From CAZKFA01 sp964551925 (lineage in GTDB: Bacteria; Cyanobacteriota; Vampirovibrionia; LMEP-6097): DNA of 54,544 bases. Under the pieces are notes generated by a model. That model worked only from the letters and a program-made list of their open reading frames with translations, did not search any database and was not told the origin of the DNA. Numbering within the stretch: the stretch's first letter is position 1; each line of letters opens with the position of its first letter. The stretch covers positions 1-54,544 of the forward strand of contig CAZKFA010000008.1 in NCBI GenBank assembly GCA_964551925.1, written 5' to 3'. This document shows, in pieces, positions 9,409 through 17,657 of this stretch. A program made the position numbers and the translations under genes.

Positions 9409-9498
9409 GCCCATGTGGCGGAATAGGTAGACGCAACGGACTTAAAATCCGTTGGATTTTATAAATCCGTGCCGGTTCAAGTCCGGCCATGGGTACCA
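9409..9498 (+). tRNA. tRNA-Leu (anticodon UAA)
   Basis: A class II tRNA of 90 nt including an encoded CCA (9496-9498). The acceptor stem GCCCATG pairs with CATGGGT (terminal G-U). The anticodon stem-loop ACGGA-CTTAAAA-TCCGT gives anticodon TAA, and a long variable arm (TGGATTTTATAAATCCG) is typical of leucine. The T-arm CCGGTTCAAGTCCGG is perfect. Confidence 0.96.
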
Positions 9499-9774
9499 TT
9501 TTAGGGGTTAGCCCTTGCTTACATCATTAAAACTATGTGAAATTTCTGGATTCATGCTAGAATTGATCTTTTATTTGATACAATTGATTATCCTTCTTAG
9601 AGGACCTATCAACAGGCTTTTTATGAGCATATTTTGATTTTATAGGTACTAGCTTTAAGAAATGCTTAAACACCCAATAGTTTGCTGTTAATTCGGAACT
9701 ATAGTGCTGTTAATTACTACCTAATATTAAGATCAAAAAAAACTAGTCACTAACGTTGTAATAAGGAGGCTTAA
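9499..9774 (+). other. Intergenic region upstream of rpoD
   Basis: No ORF or RNA gene is visible in these 276 bases. The tRNA is followed by a weak AGGG/CCCT hairpin (about 9504-9518). A -10-like TGCTAGAATT lies near 9549-9558. A strong Shine-Dalgarno AAGGAGG (9762 area) precedes rpoD, so the rpoD leader may be about 200 nt long, unlike the many leaderless genes around it. Confidence 0.4.
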
Positions 9775-10827
9775 ATGCCAAGAAAAAAATCAGCTCTCAA
9801 GAAAACTAATATGGATGATGATATTTTAACTTTTGATGATGACGAATCGTTAATCGAGGATGGTGCAGGATTTGATAGTTCTGTTGCTCTCAACGAAGAT
9901 AGTGATTTGATATCTTCAGCTGCTAGCCGTGGTGATGTTGTCGACAACTCTGATGATGCTAATGCCGACTTCTCTGATATCTCTCCATTATCTGATGACT
10001 CTGTGAAGATGTATTTGAGAGAGATTGGTAGAGTACCTCTACTCAATGCTAAGCAAGAAATTGAGCTTGCTCGAAGAATTAAGAAAAATGACATCCAAGC
10101 TAAGCGTAAATTGGTTCGTCATAATTTAAGGTTAGTTGTTTCTATTGCTAAGAAGTATATTAATCGTGGCTTGCCATTTCTTGATTTGATTCAAGAAGGT
10201 AATCTTGGTTTAATTCGTGCTGCTGAGAAGTTTGATCCAGAACGTGGATATAAGTTTAGTACTTATGCGACATGGTGGGTAAGACAGGGTATCACTAGAT
10301 CTTTATCTGATAAATCTAGAACTATTCGTGTTCCTGTGCACATGGTTGAAACTATTAATAAGTTTAAAAAGATTGCTCGGAAACTTGGTCAGGAATTGAA
10401 TCGTAGACCAACTGAAGAAGAGTTAGCAGAGGTTATGGAAGTGCCAATCCAGAAGATCAAAGAGATTGTTTCTGCAATGCGCACACCAATATCACTAGAA
10501 TCACCAATTAATAGTGAGGATGAAGGTAAATTAGAGGATTTCATCGCTGATCCAAATCAAGATTTGAGACCTGATTTGAGTGCGACTGATCAACTACTTG
10601 CTGATGATATTCTTAAGGTACTTGATACCTTGACTCAAAAAGAAAAAGCTGTAATCCAGTTGAGATTTGGCATTGACTCAGGACAAGAACGTACTTTAGA
10701 AGAAGTTGGTAGATTGCTACGTATTACTCGCGAGAGAGTAAGACAGCTTGAGTTTAGAGCTTTGAAAAAGTTGCGTCATCCAGAAAGAGCAATGAGACTC
10801 AAAGACTATCTTGATGTTGTAAACTAA
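9775..10827 (+). CDS. rpoD: Primary sigma factor RpoD/SigA
   Basis: Group 1 sigma-70 that directs RNA polymerase to housekeeping promoters; 350 residues, short like cyanobacterial SigA. An acidic N-terminal stretch of about 75 residues replaces a full region 1.1. It is followed by region 1.2 (DSVKMYLREIGRVPLLN), region 2 (RHNLRLVVSIAKKY, FLDLIQEGNLGLIRA and the -10-binding FSTYATWWVRQGITR), region 3 and region 4 with the helix-turn-helix TLEEVGRLLRITRERVRQLE. The ATG has a strong AAGGAGG. A bidirectional terminator follows the gene. The many extended -10 promoters in the window would be its likely targets. Confidence 0.97.
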   Translation: MPRKKSALKKTNMDDDILTFDDDESLIEDGAGFDSSVALNEDSDLISSAASRGDVVDNSDDANADFSDISPLSDDSVKMYLREIGRVPLLNAKQEIELARRIKKNDIQAKRKLVRHNLRLVVSIAKKYINRGLPFLDLIQEGNLGLIRAAEKFDPERGYKFSTYATWWVRQGITRSLSDKSRTIRVPVHMVETINKFKKIARKLGQELNRRPTEEELAEVMEVPIQKIKEIVSAMRTPISLESPINSEDEGKLEDFIADPNQDLRPDLSATDQLLADDILKVLDTLTQKEKAVIQLRFGIDSGQERTLEEVGRLLRITRERVRQLEFRALKKLRHPERAMRLKDYLDVVN

Positions 10828-10870
10828 GTCAAGTGCGGTGGAGCCTAAGTGGCTGTTTAATTTTGCGATC

Positions 10871-10902
10871 AAAAAAAAGACCCCGTTTGGGGTCTTTTTT
10901 TT
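10871..10902. terminator. Bidirectional terminator between rpoD and rpmE
   Basis: A perfect stem AGACCCC (10878-10884) / GGGGTCT (10889-10895) with a 4-nt loop is flanked by A8 on the left and T8 on the right. It can stop both the plus-strand rpoD transcript and the convergent rpmE transcript. Confidence 0.95.
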
Positions 10903-11101
10903 ATTTCTTAGAATATTTTCTTTGGAACTTGTCGATTCTACCAGCTGTATCTATAACCTTATTGGTTCCAGCGTAGAAGGGATGGCAGTTACTGCAAATT
11001 TCAACTCTGATGGTCTCAAGAGTGCTTTCTACTACAAACTCTGCACCACAAACGCACGATGCTGTAATAACTTGAGATTTTGGGTGAACATCCTTTTTCA
11101 T
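10901..11101 (-). CDS. rpmE: Ribosomal protein L31 (zinc-binding type)
   Basis: Large-subunit ribosomal protein of 66 residues when read from the ATG at 11101 (MKKDVHPKSQ). A longer reading from 11119 would start inside the promoter's -10 box and is rejected. It contains the cysteine pairs CVC and CSNC of the zinc-binding form and the typical C-terminal DTAGRIDKFQRKY. The minus-strand -10 TGCTAGAAT (11110-11115 plus TG) ends 8 nt before the ATG, so the mRNA is nearly leaderless. It converges on rpoD and shares its terminator. Confidence 0.95.
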   Translation of the reverse strand: MKKDVHPKSQVITASCVCGAEFVVESTLETIRVEICSNCHPFYAGTNKVIDTAGRIDKFQRKYSKK

Positions 11102-11137
11102 AAGCCTTGATTCTAGCATGTGTATTTGTCGAAGTTC

Positions 11138-11494
11138 TTAATTTTTCTTAAAAGTTGGTAGCTTTGGCTCCTGCTTTTTGTAAGGGTCTAAGCCCATAAG
11201 TTCAATAATTTTCTCTTGTTTTTCGCAGAGTAATTGATAATCAGCTAGTTGCTGGTTTAGTCTTTTGTTTAATTCTATTAATTTATGTAGTTCTTCATAT
11301 AAATTCTTCAGTTCTTTTTCTCGTTCACTGAGTTGCCATTGTAGTTTTTGCTCATTAAATTGACTATCTTCTAGCTCTTTGGTTAATAGCTTGATTTCAC
11401 TACGATTATGCTCATCTTTGTTGCTAAGTTTCTTTGTGACAAAGTCCTTCGCTTCTTGATAGCCAACATGCCACAAGCCGTCAAAACCGACCAA
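11138..11494 (-). CDS. Small coiled-coil protein
   Basis: Unrecognised protein of about 118 residues. A short aromatic N-terminus (GFDGLWHVGYQEAKDFV) is followed by about 75 residues of charged heptads typical of a coiled coil (KLLTKELEDSQFNEQKLQWQ and onward), then a lysine-rich tail. The start is uncertain. TTG at 11494 is used here, but the frame stays open for another 15 or so codons upstream (reading ...NYQDPNFSNSETD), with only ATT as alternative start. It is divergent from another coiled-coil gene at 11613. A role in cell division or envelope organisation is conceivable because an amidase follows on the other side, but this is inference. Confidence 0.65.
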   Translation of the reverse strand: MVGFDGLWHVGYQEAKDFVTKKLSNKDEHNRSEIKLLTKELEDSQFNEQKLQWQLSEREKELKNLYEELHKLIELNKRLNQQLADYQLLCEKQEKIIELMGLDPYKKQEPKLPTFKKN

Positions 11495-11612
11495 ATCGGT
11501 CTCACTGTTACTAAAATTTGGATCCTGATAGTTGATAATAATACAATTTTAAGCCAGCCTATCTTTAATGTCAAATCAAGACTGAAAATTTGCTAGAATT
11601 GGATACTTAGTT

Positions 11613-12410
11613 ATGAAAGATAAACCCTTACCTAGTCAAGAAGCCAATCTAGAATTTGATTCTAGCTTGCCGACCGTTTTTGGTGATTTGAGCTCTGATT
11701 TTGAGGGCAAATTAGTGAAAATCGAAAAACTATTAACACAAATGACACAGCGTCAGGTTAATGGAGTGTCAGCAGAATTTAATGCTTTAATGGACGGCTA
11801 TGTCGCCAAAGCAAATGAGAGCCAAACTTATAAAGCAAAATATGATCATTTGCATGGGCTTTATGAAGATTTAAAAGAAGAATTAAAAACTTTTAAAGAG
11901 GCAAATGAGGAACTTAAGCTTGATCTTGATAAATCTAATCTTAATCTCAAGAATTTAACAGGTGATTATTCTCTATTACAAAAAGACAAAGAAGCTCTTA
12001 CTAAACAGTCTGAAGAGCGCATCAATAGCCTAATTGAGGAAAGAGATAGACTTAAGACTAGAATTAAACAGTTGCTTGAATTTAGAGAACAAAGTGAACT
12101 TGAAATAAATAAAGTTAAAACTGAGATGACTGATTTATCTAATGAATTCAAGAAGACTCTCGAGGAAAAACGTATTCAGGCTGAAACTAATAAGCAAATG
12201 ACTCTTCAATATGATAAACAAATAACCGACCTGAAAGCTAAGCTTGAGCTAAAGGCTAGAGAGCTTGATTATAAGGATGCGTTATTAAATCAGCTCATTA
12301 AGCAGGTTTCAGAGGAAGATGTGTTGTTAGAAACGATGGAGCCAGAATCTAAAAAGACTCAGTCTGAATCCAAGGTCGTTAAGCCTAAATGGGGCGCCTT
12401 TCGTAAATAA
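11613..12410 (+). CDS. Coiled-coil protein coupled to the amidase gene
   Basis: 265 residues, mostly a continuous coiled coil from about residue 35 to 240, rich in K, E, L and Q, with no cysteine, membrane segment or signal. The C-terminus ends in a basic stretch, VVKPKWGAFRK. The -10 box TGCTAGAAT (11591-11599) lies 13 nt before the ATG with no Shine-Dalgarno. The stop codon is directly followed by the ATG of the amidase, so translation is coupled. A filament or scaffold acting with cell-wall hydrolysis is a plausible but unproven role. Confidence 0.85.
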   Translation: MKDKPLPSQEANLEFDSSLPTVFGDLSSDFEGKLVKIEKLLTQMTQRQVNGVSAEFNALMDGYVAKANESQTYKAKYDHLHGLYEDLKEELKTFKEANEELKLDLDKSNLNLKNLTGDYSLLQKDKEALTKQSEERINSLIEERDRLKTRIKQLLEFREQSELEINKVKTEMTDLSNEFKKTLEEKRIQAETNKQMTLQYDKQITDLKAKLELKARELDYKDALLNQLIKQVSEEDVLLETMEPESKKTQSESKVVKPKWGAFRK

Positions 12411-13235
12411 ATGATTGTTTATCCATTCTCCGGTCACGTTACTGATAGTGATGCAATTTTTTTTATTGGCTCTGCTGCAAAAAAATGTATCATCAATGAT
12501 CAAGAGATAGAACTTTCTGTCGCCGGTAATTTTGCTCCTGTTTTTAATTTAAAATTTGGTGATAATTTATTTCATTGTGTAGTTGATGGACAGAAGTTTG
12601 AAATTTTAGTTAAACGAATAGAGGTGAAAACTTCAGAGCTAACACATATATGGCGTGAATCTCAGTATAAGCCAATTGCTCTCAAAAGAATTTGTGTAGA
12701 TCCTGGTCATGGCGGGCGGGCGTTTGGAACACAGTCACCAAAAGGGATTAAGGAGAAGGATCTTAATCTTCAGGTAGCAAACTTGTTAAAGAGAGAGCTT
12801 GTTAATAATGGATTTGATGTGATTGTAACTCGAAAGACCGATGAAGACTTAAGTTTGCAAGAGAGAGTTGATATTGCGATGAAACATAAGTCGGATCTTT
12901 TTATTTCATTACATCACAATGCTATTCCAGATCATTTGAAACCATTAGAACATAAAGGTATCTCAATACATTATTACTATTCTCATAGTATTGATATTGC
13001 TACTAAGATTTTGGCAGGATTGACAGCAAGTACTGGACTTAATTCCGTTGGTTTAGTCAGGCAGAATTTGCATGTATTAAGAGAGAATCCAGATTGTTTA
13101 TCAGTATTGGTTGAATTAGGTTATTTGATACACCCGGAAGAATCAGAGATAATAATTTCTTCAGAATTCCAGCAACTGGCTGTTAGGGCTCTGGCTGAAT
13201 CGGTTATGTCATATACCGAGCAAAACTTGCTATAA
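12411..13235 (+). CDS. N-acetylmuramoyl-L-alanine amidase (Amidase_3)
   Basis: Zinc amidase that cuts the bond between MurNAc and L-alanine in peptidoglycan; 274 residues. The first 80 residues form a small beta-rich domain (AMIN-like position). The catalytic domain follows, with RICVDPGHGG (first zinc histidine), the KEKDLNLQVANLLK segment with the glutamate, the RKTDEDLSLQERVDIA motif and LFISLHHNA (second histidine). Close to the C-terminus, VLVELGYLIHPEE carries the catalytic glutamate. No signal peptide is visible at the N-terminus, which is unusual for a periplasmic enzyme. It may be exported otherwise, or a start in the upstream gene may matter. It directly abuts the coiled-coil gene. 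Confidence 0.93.
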   Translation: MIVYPFSGHVTDSDAIFFIGSAAKKCIINDQEIELSVAGNFAPVFNLKFGDNLFHCVVDGQKFEILVKRIEVKTSELTHIWRESQYKPIALKRICVDPGHGGRAFGTQSPKGIKEKDLNLQVANLLKRELVNNGFDVIVTRKTDEDLSLQERVDIAMKHKSDLFISLHHNAIPDHLKPLEHKGISIHYYYSHSIDIATKILAGLTASTGLNSVGLVRQNLHVLRENPDCLSVLVELGYLIHPEESEIIISSEFQQLAVRALAESVMSYTEQNLL

Positions 13236-13262
13236 TGACAGTGTTCTATTGCAGAACATTTG

Positions 13263-13268
13263 TATAAT
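13263..13268 (+). promoter_or_regulatory. -10 promoter element of nadB
   Basis: TGTATAAT ends 11 nt before the nadB ATG. A second, fully extended -10 (TGCTATAAT, about 13228-13236) lies about 30 nt upstream at the end of the amidase gene. No Shine-Dalgarno is seen. Confidence 0.5.
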
Positions 13269-13279
13269 AAATCGCTTAA

Positions 13280-14815
13280 ATGTCTAATAAATTTGATACT
13301 TTGATTATTGGTTCTGGTATCGCGGGTCTTAATTTGGCTCGCAAGCTATCTCAAGCTGGGCAAAAAGTTTTTTTGTGTTCTAAAGAAGCAATTACTGAAG
13401 GTTCTAGTAAGTATGCTCAAGGTGGTGTGGCGGTAGTGAGTCCTCTGAATCCTGAGGATAATATTGAATCTCACATTCAAGATACTCTTAGCTCTGGTAA
13501 AGGATTGTGCAATGAGTATATAGTACATGCAATTTTGGAATTAGGTTGGGCAAAGGTCTTGGAGCTAGTGAAGCTTGGAGTACAATTTGATCAGAATTTT
13601 AATATAGAAGGCTCTCATAGTTACAAGAGAATTATGCACGTTGGTGATGCAACGGGTAGAGCTATACTAAAGCCACTTGTAGATAACGTTTCGCGTAACT
13701 ATAATGTTTCAATTGCACAAGGGCATGAGTTACTTTCTCTTTGCAAAGCTGATGATAGAATTGTTGGTGCTAGGTTAGTTAATATAGCTGGTGATCTGAT
13801 TGATATATTGGCTGATAATGTTGTGCTCGCTACTGGTGGACTTGGTGGACTTTATAAAGAGAGTACCAATCCTAGTATTTTGACTGGTGATGGGATTATT
13901 CTGGCTTATGATGCTGGAGCAAAGGTTGAGAATTTGGAATTTGTACAATTCCATCCTACTGTATTTAAAGCCAATAATAACTCTCACTTCCTGATATCAG
14001 AAGCCTTACGTGGCGCAGGAGCACAATTGCGTAATGTCAAGAAAGAATTATTTGCACAAAAATATCACCCAGATGCTGAGCTTGCAACTCGTGATGTTGT
14101 ATCAAGAGCAATTTTCTCTGAAATGCATTTGACTAATGTAGATTTTGTTTATATTGATGCAACTAAACTATCTAAAGAGTTTTTGATGAAAGAGTTTCCA
14201 AATATTTATCAATATTGTATGAGTCAAGGATATGACTTGTCGGCTGATTTATTACCAGTAAGACCAGCAGCTCATTATACTATCGGTGGAATCAAGACCG
14301 ACTTGTATGGTAGAACTAGTTTACCTGGACTGTTTGCGTTAGGTGAGTGTGCTTCTAATGGTTTGCATGGTGCTAATAGATTAGCTAGTAATTCGTTGCT
14401 GGAATGTATCGTTGTGCCAGAGCTGGTTGCGCAAGCAATTCTTAGTCAGGAACCTGTTCTTTTTGACTGTAGTGATTATCAATATTGTTCAGGTTATCCT
14501 TTGTTACAAGAATATTCACTTAAAAAGCAACATCTAGCTGAACTTGAGGTAATTCGTGAACTAATGACTCGTACTTTAGGCGTTGAGCGTAAGTTAAAAT
14601 CAATTCAGTTTGCTTTGAAGCATTTTGAAGCTATGACTGAGTCTAAAGAGCGTAATATGGCGTTGCTTGTAGCAAGGTCTGTATTGTTGCGTAAAGAGAG
14701 TCGTGGAGTGCATTACAGAGTAGATGCGCCGCAAACTAATGCTAGCTACCAAAGACCTACTATACTCAGCAAAGAGAATCGTAACTACTCTATAGCTAAA
14801 CAAACAGAGTCCTAG
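13280..14815 (+). CDS. nadB: L-aspartate oxidase
   Basis: FAD flavoprotein that oxidises L-aspartate to iminoaspartate, the first step of de novo NAD synthesis; 511 residues, normal length. It has the FAD-binding N-terminus DTLIIGSGIAGLNLARKL, the GSSKYAQGGVAVV substrate loop, the RIMHVGDATGRAI segment and the active-site EALRGAGAQL region. The HYTIGGIKTDLYGRT and GANRLASNSLLECIV signatures are also present. It belongs to the succinate dehydrogenase/fumarate reductase flavoprotein superfamily, but length and the TIGGI/GANRLASNSL motifs fit NadB. It converges on plsY with a 4-bp overlap. No nadA or nadC is adjacent. Confidence 0.95.
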   Translation: MSNKFDTLIIGSGIAGLNLARKLSQAGQKVFLCSKEAITEGSSKYAQGGVAVVSPLNPEDNIESHIQDTLSSGKGLCNEYIVHAILELGWAKVLELVKLGVQFDQNFNIEGSHSYKRIMHVGDATGRAILKPLVDNVSRNYNVSIAQGHELLSLCKADDRIVGARLVNIAGDLIDILADNVVLATGGLGGLYKESTNPSILTGDGIILAYDAGAKVENLEFVQFHPTVFKANNNSHFLISEALRGAGAQLRNVKKELFAQKYHPDAELATRDVVSRAIFSEMHLTNVDFVYIDATKLSKEFLMKEFPNIYQYCMSQGYDLSADLLPVRPAAHYTIGGIKTDLYGRTSLPGLFALGECASNGLHGANRLASNSLLECIVVPELVAQAILSQEPVLFDCSDYQYCSGYPLLQEYSLKKQHLAELEVIRELMTRTLGVERKLKSIQFALKHFEAMTESKERNMALLVARSVLLRKESRGVHYRVDAPQTNASYQRPTILSKENRNYSIAKQTES

Positions 14816-15399
14816 TTTTTTTTGAAATTGTGTTCCTTGCCTTGAATTAGCCTAAGAATATTACTTCTATGTTTAATAAGTACTATGTAGATAAAAGCTA
14901 ATATACCAAAAGCGATGTTGTAAATATTCTCTCCAAATAAATATAGCCAAATTGGTACTAAAGGTATCGCAATAATAGAGCCAAGTGAAGAGAAGCCTGA
15001 TGTAAACACTGTGATGCCCCAAATACTTACAGTGATTAATGCTACTAGTGGGTTGATTGCAAGTAAAATGCCTAGTCCTGTTGCTGATGATTTGCCACCT
15101 TTAAATTTGATGAAAATGCTCTTGCTGTGACCGATTAAAGGGATTGCGCTTAATAATAGAAAGCTTAACCCATCTAGATTTAAGCAATATTTTGTATAAT
15201 ATATTGGTACGAAACCTTTTAATAAGTCTATTGTTAAGACTAGAATTGCTTGCCACTTACCAATTAATCGTAAAACATTAGTTGCCCCAGTGCTTTTGCT
15301 GCCTTCCTGAGTGAGGTTGATGCCATAAGCTAGACCTAACCAGTAACCTGTTGGTATTGCCGCAATAAGGTAGGTAATTAAAAATATAACTATAATCAT
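14812..15399 (-). CDS. plsY: Glycerol-3-phosphate acyltransferase PlsY
   Basis: Integral membrane enzyme that transfers an acyl group from acyl-phosphate to glycerol-3-phosphate, the first step of phospholipid synthesis; 195 residues. The family motifs are in order: IAAIPTGYWLG at the N-terminus, SKSTGATNVLR (STGATN), and FKGGKSSATGLG (GGK-ATG). The C-terminal HRSNILRLIQGKEHNF is also typical. Five to six hydrophobic segments are visible. The start ATG overlaps the stop of the upstream lipoprotein gene by 4 bp (ATGA), so the two are co-translated. Confidence 0.96.
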   Translation of the reverse strand: MIIVIFLITYLIAAIPTGYWLGLAYGINLTQEGSKSTGATNVLRLIGKWQAILVLTIDLLKGFVPIYYTKYCLNLDGLSFLLLSAIPLIGHSKSIFIKFKGGKSSATGLGILLAINPLVALITVSIWGITVFTSGFSSLGSIIAIPLVPIWLYLFGENIYNIAFGILAFIYIVLIKHRSNILRLIQGKEHNFKKN

Positions 15400-15761
15400 G
15401 ATGCTTCTAATTGTTTGATTGCTTTACTTAAAGCTAGATACTGAGTTTTACTACGCTGATTGTTAGGATCCAATTCTAATGACTTCTCCATGAGGATCTT
15501 GGCTTGTTGGTAACGAGCTTTTTTATCAATGCTAATTGTTCTTAGTGCTTGCATTGCATATTCGTAATGTACTTGAGCGTTAAGTTGCTTACTAGCTCTG
15601 CTATGGTAAGTTGAGAGTAAGTCAATAGCTTCTTGATAACGCTTTTCGTGTTGAAGATTTTTTGCAATAGTTAGATCTTCTCCTAACATGCTGCAGGATG
15701 ATATGAATAGTATTAAGCTCGTGATATATACTAGAATTTTCACTTGTTTAAATAATAACAT
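15396..15761 (-). CDS. Small lipoprotein with TPR-like repeats
   Basis: 121 residues. The N-terminus is a lipoprotein signal: basic KQVK, a hydrophobic stretch and the lipobox FISSC with the cysteine near residue 23. The rest is helical with tetratricopeptide-like spacing (KRYQEAIDLLSTY, YEYAMQAL, ARYQQAKILMEKSLELDPNNQRS). It would sit on the inner leaflet of the outer membrane or the outer leaflet of the inner membrane and bind partners. It is co-transcribed with plsY; the link may be incidental. Confidence 0.85.
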   Translation of the reverse strand: MLLFKQVKILVYITSLILFISSCSMLGEDLTIAKNLQHEKRYQEAIDLLSTYHSRASKQLNAQVHYEYAMQALRTISIDKKARYQQAKILMEKSLELDPNNQRSKTQYLALSKAIKQLEAS

Positions 15762-15816
15762 GCTTATCTCTTAGAATAAAGTTCCATTTTTCAGGCATAC
15801 TTATATAATTTAAATA

Positions 15817-16821
15817 TTGAGCTCTGTTAAACACGATTTTGTTTTATTTACCTTGTTAGTATTAACGCTACTCTATTCTTTGATTGTTTTTGCTGACTTT
15901 ATTGCTCCTTATGATCCACTATTTCAGAACCCAGAAGCTGGCTACGCTGAGCCTTCGAAAATTTACTTTGATTTTAGTAAAGGGTTTTATATTCATCAAG
16001 TTGACTATAAAGTAGACTCAGCGACTTATCGCAAAATTGCAGTGGAGAATATTAACAGCAGATACTATATTAAGTTTTTTGTTAATGGTAAATTGCTTCA
16101 TGTGGAAGCACCTGCTTATCTGTATTTATTAGGAACTGATCGTATTGGTCGAGATTTATTTTCAAGATTAGTTTATGGAGCTAAACCTAGTCTCTGTATT
16201 GGTTTCCTTGGCTTGCTGATTTCTTTGCCGTTAGGTTTGATTTATGGAGGTATCTCTGGCTATGTGGGCGGGCAAGTTGATAATCTGATGATGCGAATAG
16301 CAGAAGCGATAATGTCTCTACCGAGCTTTTATTTATTGATTATTTTATCCTCGATATTGCCAGCTAATCTTTCTAATTTTCAGCGCTTTGCTATGATTAC
16401 TATAATTCTATCTTTTATTTCATGGGCGAGTTTGAGTCGTATTATTCGTAACCAAGTACTTTCTCTGAAGTCTAAGGAATTTATAGAAGCAGCTCATACA
16501 TTGGGTCAGAATAAATTTGTAATAATTATGAAGCATCTATTACCACATACATTGAGTTTCACTATTGTTCTGATTACAATTTCTATTCCTGGTTTTATTA
16601 TTGGTGAATCTGCTTTAAGCTTTCTTGGTTTAGGTATTAATCAACCAGACCCAAGTTGGGGCAATATACTAGCTGAGGGGAAGGATCTTAGTAATATTCT
16701 AACTCGACCTCTATTGATGTGGGCGCCAAGTTTGCTTATATTCTTAACCGTTTTTTGCTTTAATTATCTTGGTGATTTTTTTAGAGATTATTTCGATCCT
16801 AAAGAGCGTTCTAAGCTCTAA
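15817..16821 (+). CDS. ABC transporter permease, OppC/DppC type
   Basis: Membrane subunit of a peptide/nickel-type importer; 334 residues with about six hydrophobic segments. The N-terminal FADFIAPYDPLFQNP is typical of OppC/DppC proteins. The GTDRIGRDLFSRLVYGAKPSL motif and the EAAHTLGQNKFVIIMKHLLPHTLSF loop (EAA motif) contact the ATPase. The end has LGLGINQPDPSWGNILAEG. The start is TTG at 15817, 7 nt behind a TATATAAT box, so probably leaderless. No binding protein, OppB partner or ATPase is next to it, so the other subunits must be elsewhere. A roughly 60-residue insert (about 38-100) separates the first membrane segment from the core. Confidence 0.93.
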   Translation: MSSVKHDFVLFTLLVLTLLYSLIVFADFIAPYDPLFQNPEAGYAEPSKIYFDFSKGFYIHQVDYKVDSATYRKIAVENINSRYYIKFFVNGKLLHVEAPAYLYLLGTDRIGRDLFSRLVYGAKPSLCIGFLGLLISLPLGLIYGGISGYVGGQVDNLMMRIAEAIMSLPSFYLLIILSSILPANLSNFQRFAMITIILSFISWASLSRIIRNQVLSLKSKEFIEAAHTLGQNKFVIIMKHLLPHTLSFTIVLITISIPGFIIGESALSFLGLGINQPDPSWGNILAEGKDLSNILTRPLLMWAPSLLIFLTVFCFNYLGDFFRDYFDPKERSKL

Positions 16822-17608
16822 CGATTTTTTGACCAGTTAAATCTTTCAGTAAAGTGTCATGAGCCCCGTTGTTTTTGAGATGGCGAATGAAACTATTACG
16901 AAGTATAGAAGGAGATATTTTTTTTGTTAAACCAGATTTAATAGCAGCCTCCTTGATTGTTCTATAAATTTCTCTTTCTGAGATAGCTTTATTAAATTTA
17001 TTGAATAACAATTTAGATTCTGGTTTAAGATCATTAGCTTCAATATAACTCTTGAGAAGCTCTGATAATGTAGCATTGAAAGGAATAACACGTTCTTTAA
17101 AGCGCGCTGAGTGGCTAATTGTAATTAATTGGTTATTTAAGTCAATGTCACTTACTGTTAACTTTGTTAACTCAAAAACCCTAATACCTGTTGCATAAAT
17201 TAGTTCAAGTATTATTTTTGTCTTAGGCTCATGTTTCTCATAATCTAGTAGGATTACAATCTCATCTTCACTCAAATAATTAAATCGTTCATTTCGATGT
17301 TGTGGAGTCCTGTGGATTTGAGTGAATGGATCGCGGGTGACTAGTTTTTGATCTCTCAACCAATTCCAGAGACCATGAATAGCTGTTAGTTTTCTATTAA
17401 CTGTAGCAGAGGATCTTCCTTGCTGCCGTATATTGTCACTATAAGCATTTAATATATTTTCATTTAGGTCTTGGATTTTAAAATTAGGAAATTTATTTAT
17501 GCAGAAGCTTTCAAAATTTAATAAATCACTTCTATAAAGACGAAAGGAGTTGAAACTATATAACTTAGCCTGTTCTAGATATTCAATGTATTGGAGAATA
17601 AGGTCCAT
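16811..17608 (-). CDS. Degenerate XerC/XerD-like tyrosine recombinase
   Basis: 265 residues with a SAM-like N-terminal core-binding domain (YIEYLEQAKLYSFNSFRLYRSDL) and a tyrosine-recombinase C-domain. The first catalytic arginine (ATGIRVFELTKL) and the lysine (ARFKERVIPF) are present. The H-x-x-R box reads SPSILRNSF, with serine for histidine. The expected LGH is replaced by LTGQ, and the protein stops at KIVRA before the nucleophilic tyrosine. Half the active site is therefore missing, so it probably cannot recombine DNA alone. It could be a DNA-binding relic or partner, or a decaying gene. Its tail overlaps the permease gene by 11 bp. The ATG is 8 nt behind a TATAAT (17617-17622). Confidence 0.85.
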   Translation of the reverse strand: MDLILQYIEYLEQAKLYSFNSFRLYRSDLLNFESFCINKFPNFKIQDLNENILNAYSDNIRQQGRSSATVNRKLTAIHGLWNWLRDQKLVTRDPFTQIHRTPQHRNERFNYLSEDEIVILLDYEKHEPKTKIILELIYATGIRVFELTKLTVSDIDLNNQLITISHSARFKERVIPFNATLSELLKSYIEANDLKPESKLLFNKFNKAISEREIYRTIKEAAIKSGLTKKISPSILRNSFIRHLKNNGAHDTLLKDLTGQKIVRA

Positions 17609-17616
17609 TAGATTAA

Positions 17617-17650
17617 ATTATATAAGAAAGCTAGCTAAATTTGTTAAAAT
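17617..17650. promoter_or_regulatory. Divergent leaderless promoters of the Xer-like gene and ispD
   Basis: The minus-strand TATAAT (17617-17622) ends 8 nt from the Xer-like ATG. The plus-strand TGTTAAAAT (-10 TAAAAT at 17645-17650) ends 7 nt before the ispD ATG. Neither gene has a Shine-Dalgarno. Confidence 0.55.
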
Positions 17651-17657
17651 TAAGCTC

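Noticed and set aside
17157..17175. Two GTTAAC words close together
   Set aside because: They are 9 bp apart rather than 11 and inside the Xer-like coding region.
17550..17657. N-terminal extension of IspD
   Set aside because: It overlaps the opposite Xer-like gene and its promoter; the family N-terminus begins at the ATG at 17658.
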